Positions 1 to 9,274 of a DNA stretch of 64,000 bases are shown piece after piece; positions within the stretch are counted from its first letter, which is position 1; each line of letters starts with the position of its first letter. The stretch covers positions 1 through 64,000 of the forward strand of contig MKVT01000023.1 of NCBI GenBank assembly GCA_001898935.1, written 5' to 3'. Below the pieces are notes generated by a model. That model worked only from the letters and a program-made list of their open reading frames with translations, was not told the origin of the DNA and did no database searches. A program made the position numbers and the translations under genes. The DNA comes from Paludibacter sp. 47-17 (GTDB lineage: Bacteria; Bacteroidota; Bacteroidia; Bacteroidales; Paludibacteraceae).

Positions 1-3000
1 GTATATTCGCTTACCAGTTGCCCGGTGGCATTGGTTACCCGTTCGATGGAGCCCAACAGATCGGTGTGGATATAGTACAAGCCCGCACCCGAACTGGTTT
101 TGCGTTGCATGGCTGTTAAACCGGCAGGCGTGTAAAGATAATCGGTTTCTGTAACATTCCCAAATTCGTCGGTTTCTTTTTCGTAAGTGCCGAAGTAATA
201 GCGGGTTTTAACGCGTCCGCTGATGTTAACATCATTGTACACGGTTTTGATGCGCTGCTCGTCCATGCCGTAAAAGATGTCGTACACCCTATTAATTGTC
301 TGTTCATCAACACCTTGCCTGATGCGACTTACCTTATTAAAAGCTGTGTATTCAATGAATTGTTTTTGATTGGTTACACCTGCTCCCACATTATCGATGC
401 CGCTTATGGCATGGGGTCGGGGCGTATCGTAACGGTAGGTACCTACATCCGATTTGGTAGCGATGTTCCCGTTGGAGTAATAGACCATTTCGTGGCTTAA
501 CTCATTATTCAGGTAAGCTTGGGTAAGCCGGTCCAGTACATCGTACTCGAACAACTCGCTGCGATTGTTTTTCAAATCGGCGCGGGTATGCAGATTGCCC
601 GTTTGGGGATAGTATGTATAGCTGTTGCTTTGTATATTTATTGGGGAATCAGGGAAACTGGTCAGGATGCTTTCCAGCTCTCCGCGGTCGCTAAAGGTGC
701 GCTTCGTCACAAGACCATTGCCCAAAGTATAGTTGGTAAACTGACCTTTGCTGTTTTGTTCGTTGCCTTGCCATATTACCGTATTGCCCAAAAGAATTTT
801 TTCCAGATCGCCATAATCGTTATACCGGTTGGTGGTAGTAAAGCCGCTGGGCGAAGTGCTGGTTAACGGTCGCCACAAATCGTCGTAAGTATTACTAAAG
901 GTTACAGTTTGTCCATCGTAACTGTCAGTTACAGATGTAAGTTGATGCTTGTTGTTATAACCGTATTCCTGTAAGTGTTTTAAAACACCTTGCTCATAAA
1001 GCCCGATAGATTTTATCTGTCCCACACCATTACCCGATGGTACATAATTGTGCTTGGTAGTTGTTATTTTATTGGAGCCATTTTCGGTTATTGTTTTAGT
1101 GTCTATTCTGCCGTATTTGTCGTATAGCATTACCGTAACATCGCCTTTGGCATTGGTTTGAGTTTCCAACAATCCTCCGGCATAATAAGTGAACGAAATA
1201 TTCCCTGCATTGGGGTCTTTAAGAAGTTTTTGATTACCGTAAGCATCATACTCTATTTCGGTTTTACTACCGTTGGATGTGATTGTAAGGGGCTGTCCGG
1301 CAGCATTGTAGGTATAGCTAATTGTACCTCCGGCATCGGTGCGCTCCACAACCAATCCGTGTTTGTCGCGAGTTTCGGTTTTCTTTTGAGCAGCATCGGG
1401 CGGCGTAATGGTGGTTTTGCCCCGAGAGTAAGCATAAACGGTAGTGAGGGTTTGCTGGCCGTCAAACACATGCTCGCCGGTCACCCTACCCAATATGTCG
1501 TCGTATACGTATTCGGTATAAAGTTCCACTTCATCGTCGTAATGAGGCAGTGTGGATTTAGCAAGCTGCCCCCTGGAGTTATACACCTTGGAAGATGTGA
1601 GTTTTCTTCCCTTCCAACCTGTTTGTTCGGTGTAAACTTCCCTGCCATATTGATCGAAATAGGTTGATGTTGCGCTTTTATTGTGGGTGCCTGCAACGGT
1701 TTGTTTATAGATGGCATCATTCGAAGTCGTCCATTCCCAGGTATGGTTTATTATCTCTCCTGTGGGAAGCAGTTCATTCTTCAATCGGCCGAATTTGTCG
1801 TAATTATATTCGGTTTCAAACCCATAAATATTGGTTTTCTTTGTCACATTGCCGGTAGCAAAATCGTACATTGTGCTTTCGGTTAACCCAAGGGGACTGG
1901 TTACAGAAGTACATAAACGATAATAGGCGTCATAATCATAGGTTGTAGTTTGTGATTGTAACCTTGCAGGCGTTATTTTTTTCTCCTTCACCTTTCCTTG
2001 CGGATAGTAAGTATATTCGGTGATTAGTTGTCCATCGGTATTGGGATAAACGATTACTTTACCCGCTTGCCCGGCTCCGTTGTAATCCGTATAATTGGTT
2101 TGATGCACAATATCGGGAACACCAGTACGCTGTTGTGTTATTTTTATAGTTTCGGGTAAATAGGCTACGCCTTGTCCATTTCGTTTTACATAAGTGGTTT
2201 CGGTTATTTTGGTAGCATCCCCCATACTCTCCACTTGTTTGGTTACGTTCCAGTAAACATCGAATTCTACATTGCTTATCGTTTTCGAAGTACCGTTTAA
2301 ATAATCGGTCGATGTAGAAGAGCTAACATACGGCATAAAACGGTTGATGCCGGTTTTGCCTTTTGCTATCGGGTTTACTGATGAATTTCCATCGACTATC
2401 TGATTTTCCAGCATCGAACATGACAGCAGTGTATTTGAAGCGAATACTTCCTGGCGCTTAAGTTCCGGTCCGTAATAGCTTGTGTTTACACCATAGGTCG
2501 ATTGGGTTCTTAAACCGGTGCGTGTATTGGTAGCATTTACAGTTTCGAAACCTAAAAAACCTTTACCTTTCAGATGTGTTTTGGGCCTACCATAATCGTA
2601 TGTGGTGGTGGTGCTTCCTTTATCTGTATGTGCTGTTACCAGTATCAACGGTTTGTTGACATGCATAATATCGGCTACATCCGACTCGGCTAATCCGTAA
2701 GTTATAGTGGAGTACGAGAAGCTATCGCTTTGTCCCATATTATTACTAATGCTTGCAACCCTATATCTGCTTGACGCATCGGGAACCGTAAATGCCCTGT
2801 AATTGCTGCCGGAGCCAAAAACCAAGTCCTGGACGCCATCGCTGTTTATATCCATAGCAATGGGGTTCATTCGCGACAAGCGTTCACGGATAGTTTGTAC
2901 ACCATCAGCCACAAATCGACCATTTACATTTTTATAAAAGTACCAGGTGGTATGCGTAAATTGTCCATTTTTAAACGTTTCGTCCGCCAAAACAACATCA

Positions 3001-5543
3001 ACCATACCATCGCCATTGTAGTCGATAGGAAATGCCATGCAATGCTCGTTGCTGTTTACATTGTACATCCTGTGTAAGTAAGGCAAGTCTATTTTTGTCG
3101 GTTCGATATCATAGCTCCCGTTGTTGATCAATACAAACCATCCGTATTTAGCGTAGTTATGCTTATTGTCGTTTGCTTGCACCAATAAATCAGTTAATCC
3201 ATCGCTATTGCAGTCGATAGGAATAATATTATTGTATAATGCGATATGATCGACAAACCACGGTTTATGAAAAAGATATTCACTCCACGCAGGTGAAACA
3301 ACTTTTACAAATGCCTTTTCTCCATATGTTTTGTTACTCTTTTTCTCAACACTTAATTTCATGAAATCAACAATGCCGTCAGCGTTAAAATCGCCGGAGA
3401 CTTGTTGGCTTTGAAAATGACAAATTTCATCATCTAATAAAATGGATGTTTCCTCAAAAGGATCATTTGCCGAACCTAGAAAAACAGATCCGAAATACGA
3501 TGAATAAGCATAGCTATCAAATTTTCCTATAAAGGGAAGTATAACTAAGTCAAGAAATTCATCATTATTGTAATACGTTAATATTGCATCATAGGAGTAT
3601 GATTTATTATAACTCGACGTTGCGAACGTGTAGTTTATACGTGATTTATTCTCCATTACTCCATTATTATAAGCAAGAACTGAGATATGAGTTCTTTCGA
3701 TCAGTACAATCTCATCTTTTCCATCATTATTTAAATCTCCAATAACAAGTTTCGGCTTAAAATATGGATAGGATTCGGTGGTGCTACCGAAACGGACTAA
3801 CGCCAATGTCGTATTTTTCAATACAACACGAATATAACCATCCTCATTGTTTTTTTCACTCCCTCCCCACAGTTCCACTTTATCGGTATATCCATCGCCA
3901 TCAAAATCGCCTGAATAAAGGCTCGTATTCAATGAGGTATTAACTTTGGGGTCGCTCATTTGTCCCAATGAAACCAATTGAATCGAATTATTATCTCTTC
4001 CCCAGTTAATTTTTGTTTCAGCAATCTTGCTATTATCTGGCGTAAAAGCAGTTACCGTGTTTAGTCGCAAATCGATGTCGCTTTGTATATAGTTGAACGT
4101 ATATGTTTTAACTGTTTTATTGTCGTGATATACGGTAATGTTATCAAGTATTTTATTCTGATTTGTCCAAAATCCATTAATACAGTATTTTTTATTATAG
4201 GCAGCATATTTCCTGTCGTTACGATGTCTGGGATAATAATTAAACTGAATCGAATTTATATAATGATCAGTTGTTCCAAGATATTCGACCCTATCAATAT
4301 ACTCGCCTCGATCGGTATATTTAAACTCCATTGTATTTCCAAAGACATCAGTCATGCGGTTTATTTTCCAGCCAATTATCTTGTTACCACCTAAAAAATC
4401 GCTGATTTTAGAGTCGGGAGTATAACCATATTCCATAATGGCGCCCTCCCTCGTACGTACTTCAAAACTCCCGTTTCGAAAATAAATTCTCGTATAATTT
4501 TCAAACTCGGTACCGTATTCTGCCCCTTCCGAAAAATCGGTTCCTGAAAGCAATATGAGCCGCTGACCATCAAGCATCAAACAGTCGGTGTTGTCAAACG
4601 CGATTGTTTTCCCGTTTTCGCCATCATAAAACTTATTTTTGGGCGTACGACTTATAGCCGAAAGGCCGGCTATATCCCATCCGGGCCCCAAAACACCTGC
4701 CCTACCCTGGCTATTATATACAATCGACACATTGGGCTGTAAATCATTCGTACCAGGAGGACATTCGATAGGTAATTGGTATGTTGCTGCTCCGGTAGGA
4801 CTTACTGCTGCATGGCCCGGCAAACTGCCGACAGGTAAAGTCGTATTGATTACCGGCGTATTGGTAATGGGTTCATCGTAAAACGGGGTATTAACTATAA
4901 AATCAGCCAGCTGTGGAGCCTGGCAGGGCGAAGGAGTTCCTGTTTCCCAATTAGCAGCAAAACCGGCTACACCCTGTGTCGAGCTATAGATAGCCGAACG
5001 ATGCAACGATTTCAGTTTCGACTCATCGATGACATTGTACAGTACCCCATTCAGCGCCGACAGCCCCCAATACTTTTCGCCATAACACATCTGATCCACT
5101 AATCTGCCATTTGTATTGGATAACCTAAGACATTCGCCCTGGTTATTTAATCTGATCACATTTTGATAAATGATCTGTTTTGTGCCGTCTATGCTGTTGA
5201 TCGAGGAAAAGAGATCCGGAAGAGTAAATGGCTTGCCTGGATATCTGTATGCCAGCACCAGCGTTTTTTGAGCATAAATAATGGTTGGAGAAGGAAAAGA
5301 AAAACGGGTATTATTATCCTCTACCGTCCATCCCGAGATGTCGATGTCAAATATCGTAGGATTGTAAAATTCGATATATTCGCCATTCCGGTATACGGCA
5401 GCCGCTTTTTTTTCATATTCAAAAATTGGCGAATCGTACAGCACTTCGGAAAAAACCACGGGGTAAATCTGACTATATATAGTTGCTCCGCCTGAAAATA
5501 TGAACATTAAACAGCAAAGAAAAAAACGGTCTAAAGCTCCCAT
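1..5543 (-). CDS. Giant SpvB/FG-GAP/RHS-repeat secreted protein (C-terminus beyond window)
   Basis: One uninterrupted minus-strand frame runs from the ATG at 5543 past base 1 (about 1847 codons visible). I checked that the frame at the start, near 1497 and at the left edge is the same. A short hydrophobic signal (LCCLMFIFSGG) is followed by a lamin-tail-like region (EYIEFYNPTIFDIDISGW, about residues 45-65). Next comes an SpvB/TcdB N-terminal-type motif near residues 250-300 (YQLPIECPPGTNDLQPN, then LGPGWDIAGLSAISR). About six FG-GAP/VCBS calcium-loop repeats follow (DINSDGVQDL, DYNGDGMVDV, DFNADGIVDF, DLNNDGKDEI, DFDGDGYTDK; residues 540-905). YD/RHS repeats then continue to the edge, where the RHS core motif YIHTDLLGSIERV appears. 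Proteins of this family carry a variable, often toxic, tip directly after that core, and here it lies outside the window. Whether it is a toxin is inference. It follows the small T9SS-tailed gene by 59 bases and probably shares its transcript. Confidence 0.9.
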   Translation of the reverse strand, partial: MGALDRFFLCCLMFIFSGGATIYSQIYPVVFSEVLYDSPIFEYEKKAAAVYRNGEYIEFYNPTIFDIDISGWTVEDNNTRFSFPSPTIIYAQKTLVLAYRYPGKPFTLPDLFSSINSIDGTKQIIYQNVIRLNNQGECLRLSNTNGRLVDQMCYGEKYWGLSALNGVLYNVIDESKLKSLHRSAIYSSTQGVAGFAANWETGTPSPCQAPQLADFIVNTPFYDEPITNTPVINTTLPVGSLPGHAAVSPTGAATYQLPIECPPGTNDLQPNVSIVYNSQGRAGVLGPGWDIAGLSAISRTPKNKFYDGENGKTIAFDNTDCLMLDGQRLILLSGTDFSEGAEYGTEFENYTRIYFRNGSFEVRTREGAIMEYGYTPDSKISDFLGGNKIIGWKINRMTDVFGNTMEFKYTDRGEYIDRVEYLGTTDHYINSIQFNYYPRHRNDRKYAAYNKKYCINGFWTNQNKILDNITVYHDNKTVKTYTFNYIQSDIDLRLNTVTAFTPDNSKIAETKINWGRDNNSIQLVSLGQMSDPKVNTSLNTSLYSGDFDGDGYTDKVELWGGSEKNNEDGYIRVVLKNTTLALVRFGSTTESYPYFKPKLVIGDLNNDGKDEIVLIERTHISVLAYNNGVMENKSRINYTFATSSYNKSYSYDAILTYYNNDEFLDLVILPFIGKFDSYAYSSYFGSVFLGSANDPFEETSILLDDEICHFQSQQVSGDFNADGIVDFMKLSVEKKSNKTYGEKAFVKVVSPAWSEYLFHKPWFVDHIALYNNIIPIDCNSDGLTDLLVQANDNKHNYAKYGWFVLINNGSYDIEPTKIDLPYLHRMYNVNSNEHCMAFPIDYNGDGMVDVVLADETFKNGQFTHTTWYFYKNVNGRFVADGVQTIRERLSRMNPIAMDINSDGVQDLVFGSGSNYRAFTVPDASSRYRVASISNNMGQSDSFSYSTITYGLAESDVADIMHVNKPLILVTAHTDKGSTTTTYDYGRPKTHLKGKGFLGFETVNATNTRTGLRTQSTYGVNTSYYGPELKRQEVFASNTLLSCSMLENQIVDGNSSVNPIAKGKTGINRFMPYVSSSTSTDYLNGTSKTISNVEFDVYWNVTKQVESMGDATKITETTYVKRNGQGVAYLPETIKITQQRTGVPDIVHQTNYTDYNGAGQAGKVIVYPNTDGQLITEYTYYPQGKVKEKKITPARLQSQTTTYDYDAYYRLCTSVTSPLGLTESTMYDFATGNVTKKTNIYGFETEYNYDKFGRLKNELLPTGEIINHTWEWTTSNDAIYKQTVAGTHNKSATSTYFDQYGREVYTEQTGWKGRKLTSSKVYNSRGQLAKSTLPHYDDEVELYTEYVYDDILGRVTGEHVFDGQQTLTTVYAYSRGKTTITPPDAAQKKTETRDKHGLVVERTDAGGTISYTYNAAGQPLTITSNGSKTEIEYDAYGNQKLLKDPNAGNISFTYYAGGLLETQTNAKGDVTVMLYDKYGRIDTKTITENGSNKITTTKHNYVPSGNGVGQIKSIGLYEQGVLKHLQEYGYNNKHQLTSVTDSYDGQTVTFSNTYDDLWRPLTSTSPSGFTTTNRYNDYGDLEKILLGNTVIWQGNEQNSKGQFTNYTLGNGLVTKRTFSDRGELESILTSFPDSPINIQSNSYTYYPQTGNLHTRADLKNNRSELFEYDVLDRLTQAYLNNELSHEMVYYSNGNIATKSDVGTYRYDTPRPHAISGIDNVGAGVTNQKQFIEYTAFNKVSRIRQGVDEQTINRVYDIFYGMDEQRIKTVYNDVNISGRVKTRYYFGTYEKETDEFGNVTETDYLYTPAGLTAMQRKTSSGAGLYYIHTDLLGSIERVTNATGQLVSEY

Positions 5544-5602
5544 AATATACTAGTTGGAAAAATGAATTTAGTACTACTAACAATCACTGCGGAAACGCAC
5601 CT

Positions 5603-6058
5603 TTACTCTTTTATAATTTTCCATACATCTTGTTTGCTGTCCACGTAAATTTGCAACATATAGGTACCTGGCAACAGGTGCGACAAATCGAGCCTCAACC
5701 ACCTGTATTCAAACTGTCCCTTCATCAATAGCTTGCCACTAAGGTCGATTAAACGAAATTCAACCGTCGATTCCAACTGCTTTCCGATGAGTTCCATTGT
5801 TAATAAACCCTTGGTTGGATTCGGGTAAACCGTAACTTTTCGTCCTCCAATATCCGATACTTGAGTCCAGGTGCTGTCCGATCTGTTTGCCTGTTGTTCA
5901 TTGTTGTGGTTGACAGGTGTACGAGCCAATACAACCGTTTTGTATTTCACTATACAATTACCCGAATTATCATAATCAAACGATATGTTTTGTGAAAATA
6001 CTGTGCTCGTACATGGTAATGTTAAACAGAATAGCGCTAAAATTAATTTTGAAGTCAT
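5603..6058 (-). CDS. Small T9SS-sorted protein with one YD-like repeat (RHS partner)
   Basis: This 151-residue protein has an N-terminal signal peptide (ending near CTSTVFSQ). Directly after it is a single RHS-like repeat (ISFDYDNSGNCIVKY). A linker leads to a type A T9SS C-terminal sorting domain (VTVYPNPTKGLLTMEL, LIDLSGKLL, LPGTYMLQIY, ending WKIIKE). Known Bacteroidota RHS loci often have such a short protein just upstream of the giant RHS gene, and the same order is seen here. It is expected to cross the outer membrane through T9SS and be anchored or released. Its exact role is unknown; it may be a secretion adaptor or chaperone for the RHS protein. It starts 26 bases after the stop of the TPR gene and is probably cotranscribed. 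Confidence 0.8.
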   Translation of the reverse strand: MTSKLILALFCLTLPCTSTVFSQNISFDYDNSGNCIVKYKTVVLARTPVNHNNEQQANRSDSTWTQVSDIGGRKVTVYPNPTKGLLTMELIGKQLESTVEFRLIDLSGKLLMKGQFEYRWLRLDLSHLLPGTYMLQIYVDSKQDVWKIIKE

Positions 6059-6084
6059 GGTATCTGTGTTTTGATGAAAGTTGT

Positions 6085-7587
6085 TCAGGTTTTGATCTCA
6101 AGTATTTCTTGCATAGTAGTGTTAAATTCAGCTGCCGAGATAGCTTTCTGAAATTTGGATAATGCTATCAGGTATTTTTCTTTTTCCTTATTGTGTATCG
6201 GTTTCACTTTCAGTTGCTCAACGTGCTTATCGACAAATTCCCATACGGCATCATTGTTCCTTTTATGTTCTTTTTGGCAGAGCGCTTTCATGATTTCGGC
6301 GGCAGCTATCCTGCCGGCACCGGTATATGTGGCTACATATCGTACAATCAACGTATAGGCAACTCCTCCTTTCCCGTCGAATTTACCTATACCCGCAAGT
6401 AAAGTCTTTCGTGCATCGGCTTGTTTGCCGTTTATACTATCTATTTCAGCCAAACTTGTGTAAAAGTCGCCTACACATACAGGTGGCATAGTATCGAGAA
6501 TAGGTCGTACCAACTCCAACAGTTGTTTGGCTTCCTCTACAACTTTTTTTTGTTTACTGTATTTAATTAACGACGATGCCAACGACAAAGCATTACTTGC
6601 CGAATCGTTACGCGAAAACAAAAAACGGTTAAGTGAAATCAAACGTTCCGGATGTTCGTTCTGGCGATAAAACTTACGCATTCTACCTATGGTTTGGGTA
6701 TCGGCAATGTTCTCGGAAAGTATCAACAACCCGTATTTATCTACTGCTGTGGGTTTATTTTCGGCTATGCCTTTTTCTAATGCCTGTTCCCATCGTATTT
6801 TCCGTGCCTTTTTCATTGCATATTCACGTTGCTCCCTGTCTTTGTAGCCCGGTAGTTCGCGTCGCTTCTTGTCACTGAGTTTTTTTATGTCGGCATCGGT
6901 ATTGGTGTTAAGCAAGGGTTTACGCGATTTTCGGGTTTCGTTCCACCGTTGTTTCACGCTATCGGTTTGGACTTCAATTGCTGAAGCAAGGTGCCGCGAG
7001 AGTTCAATAGGAACCAAGCCATTGCCGAGCCGCTGTTCGTTTTTCGAGGCCAGTACGGCTGGTATATCCTTAAGTTCGAGCATAAACCCTTTGACCGGTT
7101 TTATCGCAATGGCAGCAAGTAATAGTTCGGCCGAGTAACTGAGTAAATTGGGAATACCATGTGTTGTGATAAATTCTTTTTCGGCTTTATTGTTTGCTCT
7201 ACTTATTTTTTTTAACGACACTGCCAGCCGGTGCATAAAAAAAGGGTTGTCTGTGTATTTATTCAAAGCCAACCGATAGAGTTCGGCTATTTCGACCATA
7301 CGTTGTTTTGCTCCTAATACTTTGGCATAACCGTCGTAGTATTCTAGATTGGGCGGCAAAGCTTCGATAAGCTGTAAATATTTAGATTCGGCTAAATCGT
7401 ATTCTTTTTTGTAAAAATGCGCCCTGGCTTCCCGGTATAATTGCGCTGTGTCGATGGCGGGGAGGTTGGTAGTGGAATTTGTCTGTTGGTGTGCAAATAT
7501 CTTCAGGGGCGATAGTGAAGCGATAAGTGTCCCAACTCCCAAAAAAGATGTTTTTAAAAACACCCTTCGATTTAAAGCCTTTTCCAT
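6085..7587 (-). CDS. Tat-exported TPR-repeat protein
   Basis: The 500-residue protein begins with a twin-arginine signal: NRRVFLK at residues 6-12, then a hydrophobic stretch (TSFLGVGTLIASLSPL) and a cleavage region near FAHQQ. The mature part is helical with TPR-like units (LYREARAHFYKKEYDLAESKYLQLIE, then LYRLALNKYTDNPFFMHRLA; further helices near residues 330-410). No enzymatic motif is visible. Twin-arginine export means it folds in the cytoplasm before transport, and the tatA-tatC genes of this organism lie in the same window at 52.9 kb. It is first in a likely three-gene unit with the T9SS-tailed protein and the RHS giant. A role as periplasmic scaffold for that system is inference. Confidence 0.7.
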   Translation of the reverse strand: MEKALNRRVFLKTSFLGVGTLIASLSPLKIFAHQQTNSTTNLPAIDTAQLYREARAHFYKKEYDLAESKYLQLIEALPPNLEYYDGYAKVLGAKQRMVEIAELYRLALNKYTDNPFFMHRLAVSLKKISRANNKAEKEFITTHGIPNLLSYSAELLLAAIAIKPVKGFMLELKDIPAVLASKNEQRLGNGLVPIELSRHLASAIEVQTDSVKQRWNETRKSRKPLLNTNTDADIKKLSDKKRRELPGYKDREQREYAMKKARKIRWEQALEKGIAENKPTAVDKYGLLILSENIADTQTIGRMRKFYRQNEHPERLISLNRFLFSRNDSASNALSLASSLIKYSKQKKVVEEAKQLLELVRPILDTMPPVCVGDFYTSLAEIDSINGKQADARKTLLAGIGKFDGKGGVAYTLIVRYVATYTGAGRIAAAEIMKALCQKEHKRNNDAVWEFVDKHVEQLKVKPIHNKEKEKYLIALSKFQKAISAAEFNTTMQEILEIKT

Positions 7588-7611
7588 AAGTTACTGATAA
7601 TACGTTGTAAA

Positions 7612-7619
7612 CAAATATG
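7612..7619 (-). promoter_or_regulatory. Possible -7 promoter element for the RHS unit
   Basis: The minus strand reads CATATTTG, one base away from the Bacteroidota -7 consensus TAnnTTTG, 25 bases upstream of the ATG of the Tat/TPR gene. No convincing -33 element is seen. Confidence 0.35.
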
Positions 7620-7825
7620 AATCTTGGTCGGACTTTAACCTGACACTCTGATACTCACGTTGATGCTCTAATTAAGCTACAAGATTCTATGTGCAAATAT
7701 ATGATAAATACCTACATTTAAACAACCCAAGAAGCTAAATATTATTAATAAAATAAAAACAAAATGGCGGCCAGCGTGTCGATCACAAATACACCAACGC
7801 TCAATGATAACCCTGTTTAATGCTA
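7620..7825. other. Intergenic stretch without a gene
   Basis: Part of the 337-base gap between the RHS unit and the pectin operon. Apart from the promoter-like motif on its left and the terminator and inverted repeat on its right, I see no coding frame or RNA gene. The DNA is AT-rich. Confidence 0.6.
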
Positions 7826-7857
7826 CAAAAAGAGGATGTCCGACAATGGACATCCTC
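7826..7857 (-). terminator. Rho-independent terminator of the GH28 operon
   Basis: Read on the minus strand, a perfect 10-base-pair stem (gaggatgtcc at 7832-7841 pairs with ggacatcctc at 7848-7857) with a 6-base loop is followed by TTTTTG. It lies about 70 bases after the stop of the GH28 gene and fits the end of that transcript. Confidence 0.85.
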
Positions 7858-7887
7858 GCAGAATATATAGCAAATAATACGGGAACC

Positions 7888-7917
7888 TTTTCGATCAGAA
7901 CACCCGGTGATCGAAAA
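7888..7917. repeat. Inverted repeat just after the GH28 stop codon
   Basis: Arms ttttcgatca (7888-7897) and tgatcgaaaa (7908-7917) are perfectly complementary, with a 10-base spacer. There is no T-run after the stem in either direction, so it may be an RNA 3'-end stabilising hairpin or part of a two-hairpin terminator region together with 7832-7857. Confidence 0.6.
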
Positions 7918-7924
7918 CCTGAAG

Positions 7925-9271
7925 TTACGGTTTTTTACCGTTGATTATTACGTTATGTATTTTTAATCCGGGAATCTGCTCTTTGCTGATGCTCAGTTTA
8001 TTCTTTGCCTGAATATCGAGGTTTTCAAAGGTAAATGCATTGAGCGAATACTGGTCCGACTTATCGATATTGAACAACTCGGTGCATTCAAACTGAATAT
8101 TCGACATGCGGATATGTCCGGCGGCCGAACGGCGGATCTCTTTTTCGCCTTTGAGGTCGAAGAACTGAGTCCAGGGCTTGATATAAATAAAGTTACGGGC
8201 ATTTCCTTTAATATTATCCACAGTTATGTATTCGTAGTTTTGGGGCGTATCGGGACGCATTTTAAGCCATAACAGGCGCTGCGCATCGGTTACGGTTGAG
8301 TTGCGGAACACGATATTGCGGTTGTGCAACGACTCGCTGCCACAGGTAACGGCACTGTGGCAGAACCCGAACACACAATCTTCGATAATGATATTGGCAT
8401 TACCGCCATTGTTAGGATCTTTATCGGCATGCGGACCCTTTCCTCCTTTGAGGGCTATGGCATCGTCGTTGACCGACATATAACAATTCTTCACGAGAAT
8501 ATCACGGCAGGCATCAATATCGAGGGCATCGGTACTCGGCGCTTTCACCGGTTTACCCGGTGAAGTGATGCGCAGGTCGAGCATTTTCACCCGCTCGCAT
8601 TTATACAGATGAGTGGTCCAGAAAGGCGAATCCTTCAGGTGCACTCCACTGATTTGCACATTCTTACTGTTTGAGATATACACCAGCCGCGGGCGCATTT
8701 CGTCCATGTTGGTACATTGGGGATTGAAGGTACGGCGCAGCCAGAATGCTTTCCAGTAGCGCAAGCCATTGCCATTGATAGTGCCTTTCCCCGAAATGGT
8801 AAATCCATCGAGTTTATCGGCATTTACCAACGCGGCAAAATACTTCAGCGTTTGTCCTTCCATGCGCGTCATCACGATAGGGAAATTGCTTATATCGTCG
8901 CTTCCTTTCAAGCTTCCTCCTTCTTCGAGGTGCAGGTGAGTATTGGGCTTGAAAAACAAGGCTCCGCTCAGGAAATTTCCTTTAGGGATAGAAATCACCC
9001 CACCTCCTTCGGCTGCCGCTTTATCGATAACGGCTTGCAGTCGGCCGGTTTGCAGCACGGTACTATCCTCGATCACTCCATAATCGGTAACGCGGTACAG
9101 TTTACCGAGTTTCGTGATATCGGTGAGCCGGGTATCGCGAAACCAATCGGGAACCGGCGTACCATCGGGAAACACATCGGCGTTGGCAACCGCCGTCGTC
9201 AGAGAAATTGATAAAAGCGCCATCAGGCAGAACATCTTCATACGGTATCTATTTGTACAATTAAACTTCAT
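7925..9271 (-). CDS. GH28 polygalacturonase / rhamnogalacturonan hydrolase
   Basis: This 448-residue glycoside hydrolase family 28 beta-helix enzyme has the family's motifs in order: STDALDID with Asp248 (NTD motif), NDDAIALKGG with the Asp pair 269-270, CHSAVTCGSE at 304-313 in place of the usual GHG block, and WLKMRP at 335-340 (RIK block). A signal peptide precedes it (FCLMALLSISLTTAVANA). It should hydrolyse galacturonic-acid linkages in homogalacturonan or rhamnogalacturonan in the periplasm or outside. The ATG at 9271 lies 3 bases after the acetylesterase stop and suggests translational coupling. A second in-frame ATG at 9241 gives a more usual signal peptide. The GHG histidine is present but the glycines are not, so substrate preference is uncertain. 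Confidence 0.9.
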   Translation of the reverse strand: MKFNCTNRYRMKMFCLMALLSISLTTAVANADVFPDGTPVPDWFRDTRLTDITKLGKLYRVTDYGVIEDSTVLQTGRLQAVIDKAAAEGGGVISIPKGNFLSGALFFKPNTHLHLEEGGSLKGSDDISNFPIVMTRMEGQTLKYFAALVNADKLDGFTISGKGTINGNGLRYWKAFWLRRTFNPQCTNMDEMRPRLVYISNSKNVQISGVHLKDSPFWTTHLYKCERVKMLDLRITSPGKPVKAPSTDALDIDACRDILVKNCYMSVNDDAIALKGGKGPHADKDPNNGGNANIIIEDCVFGFCHSAVTCGSESLHNRNIVFRNSTVTDAQRLLWLKMRPDTPQNYEYITVDNIKGNARNFIYIKPWTQFFDLKGEKEIRRSAAGHIRMSNIQFECTELFNIDKSDQYSLNAFTFENLDIQAKNKLSISKEQIPGLKIHNVIINGKKP

Positions 9272-9274
9272 TTT

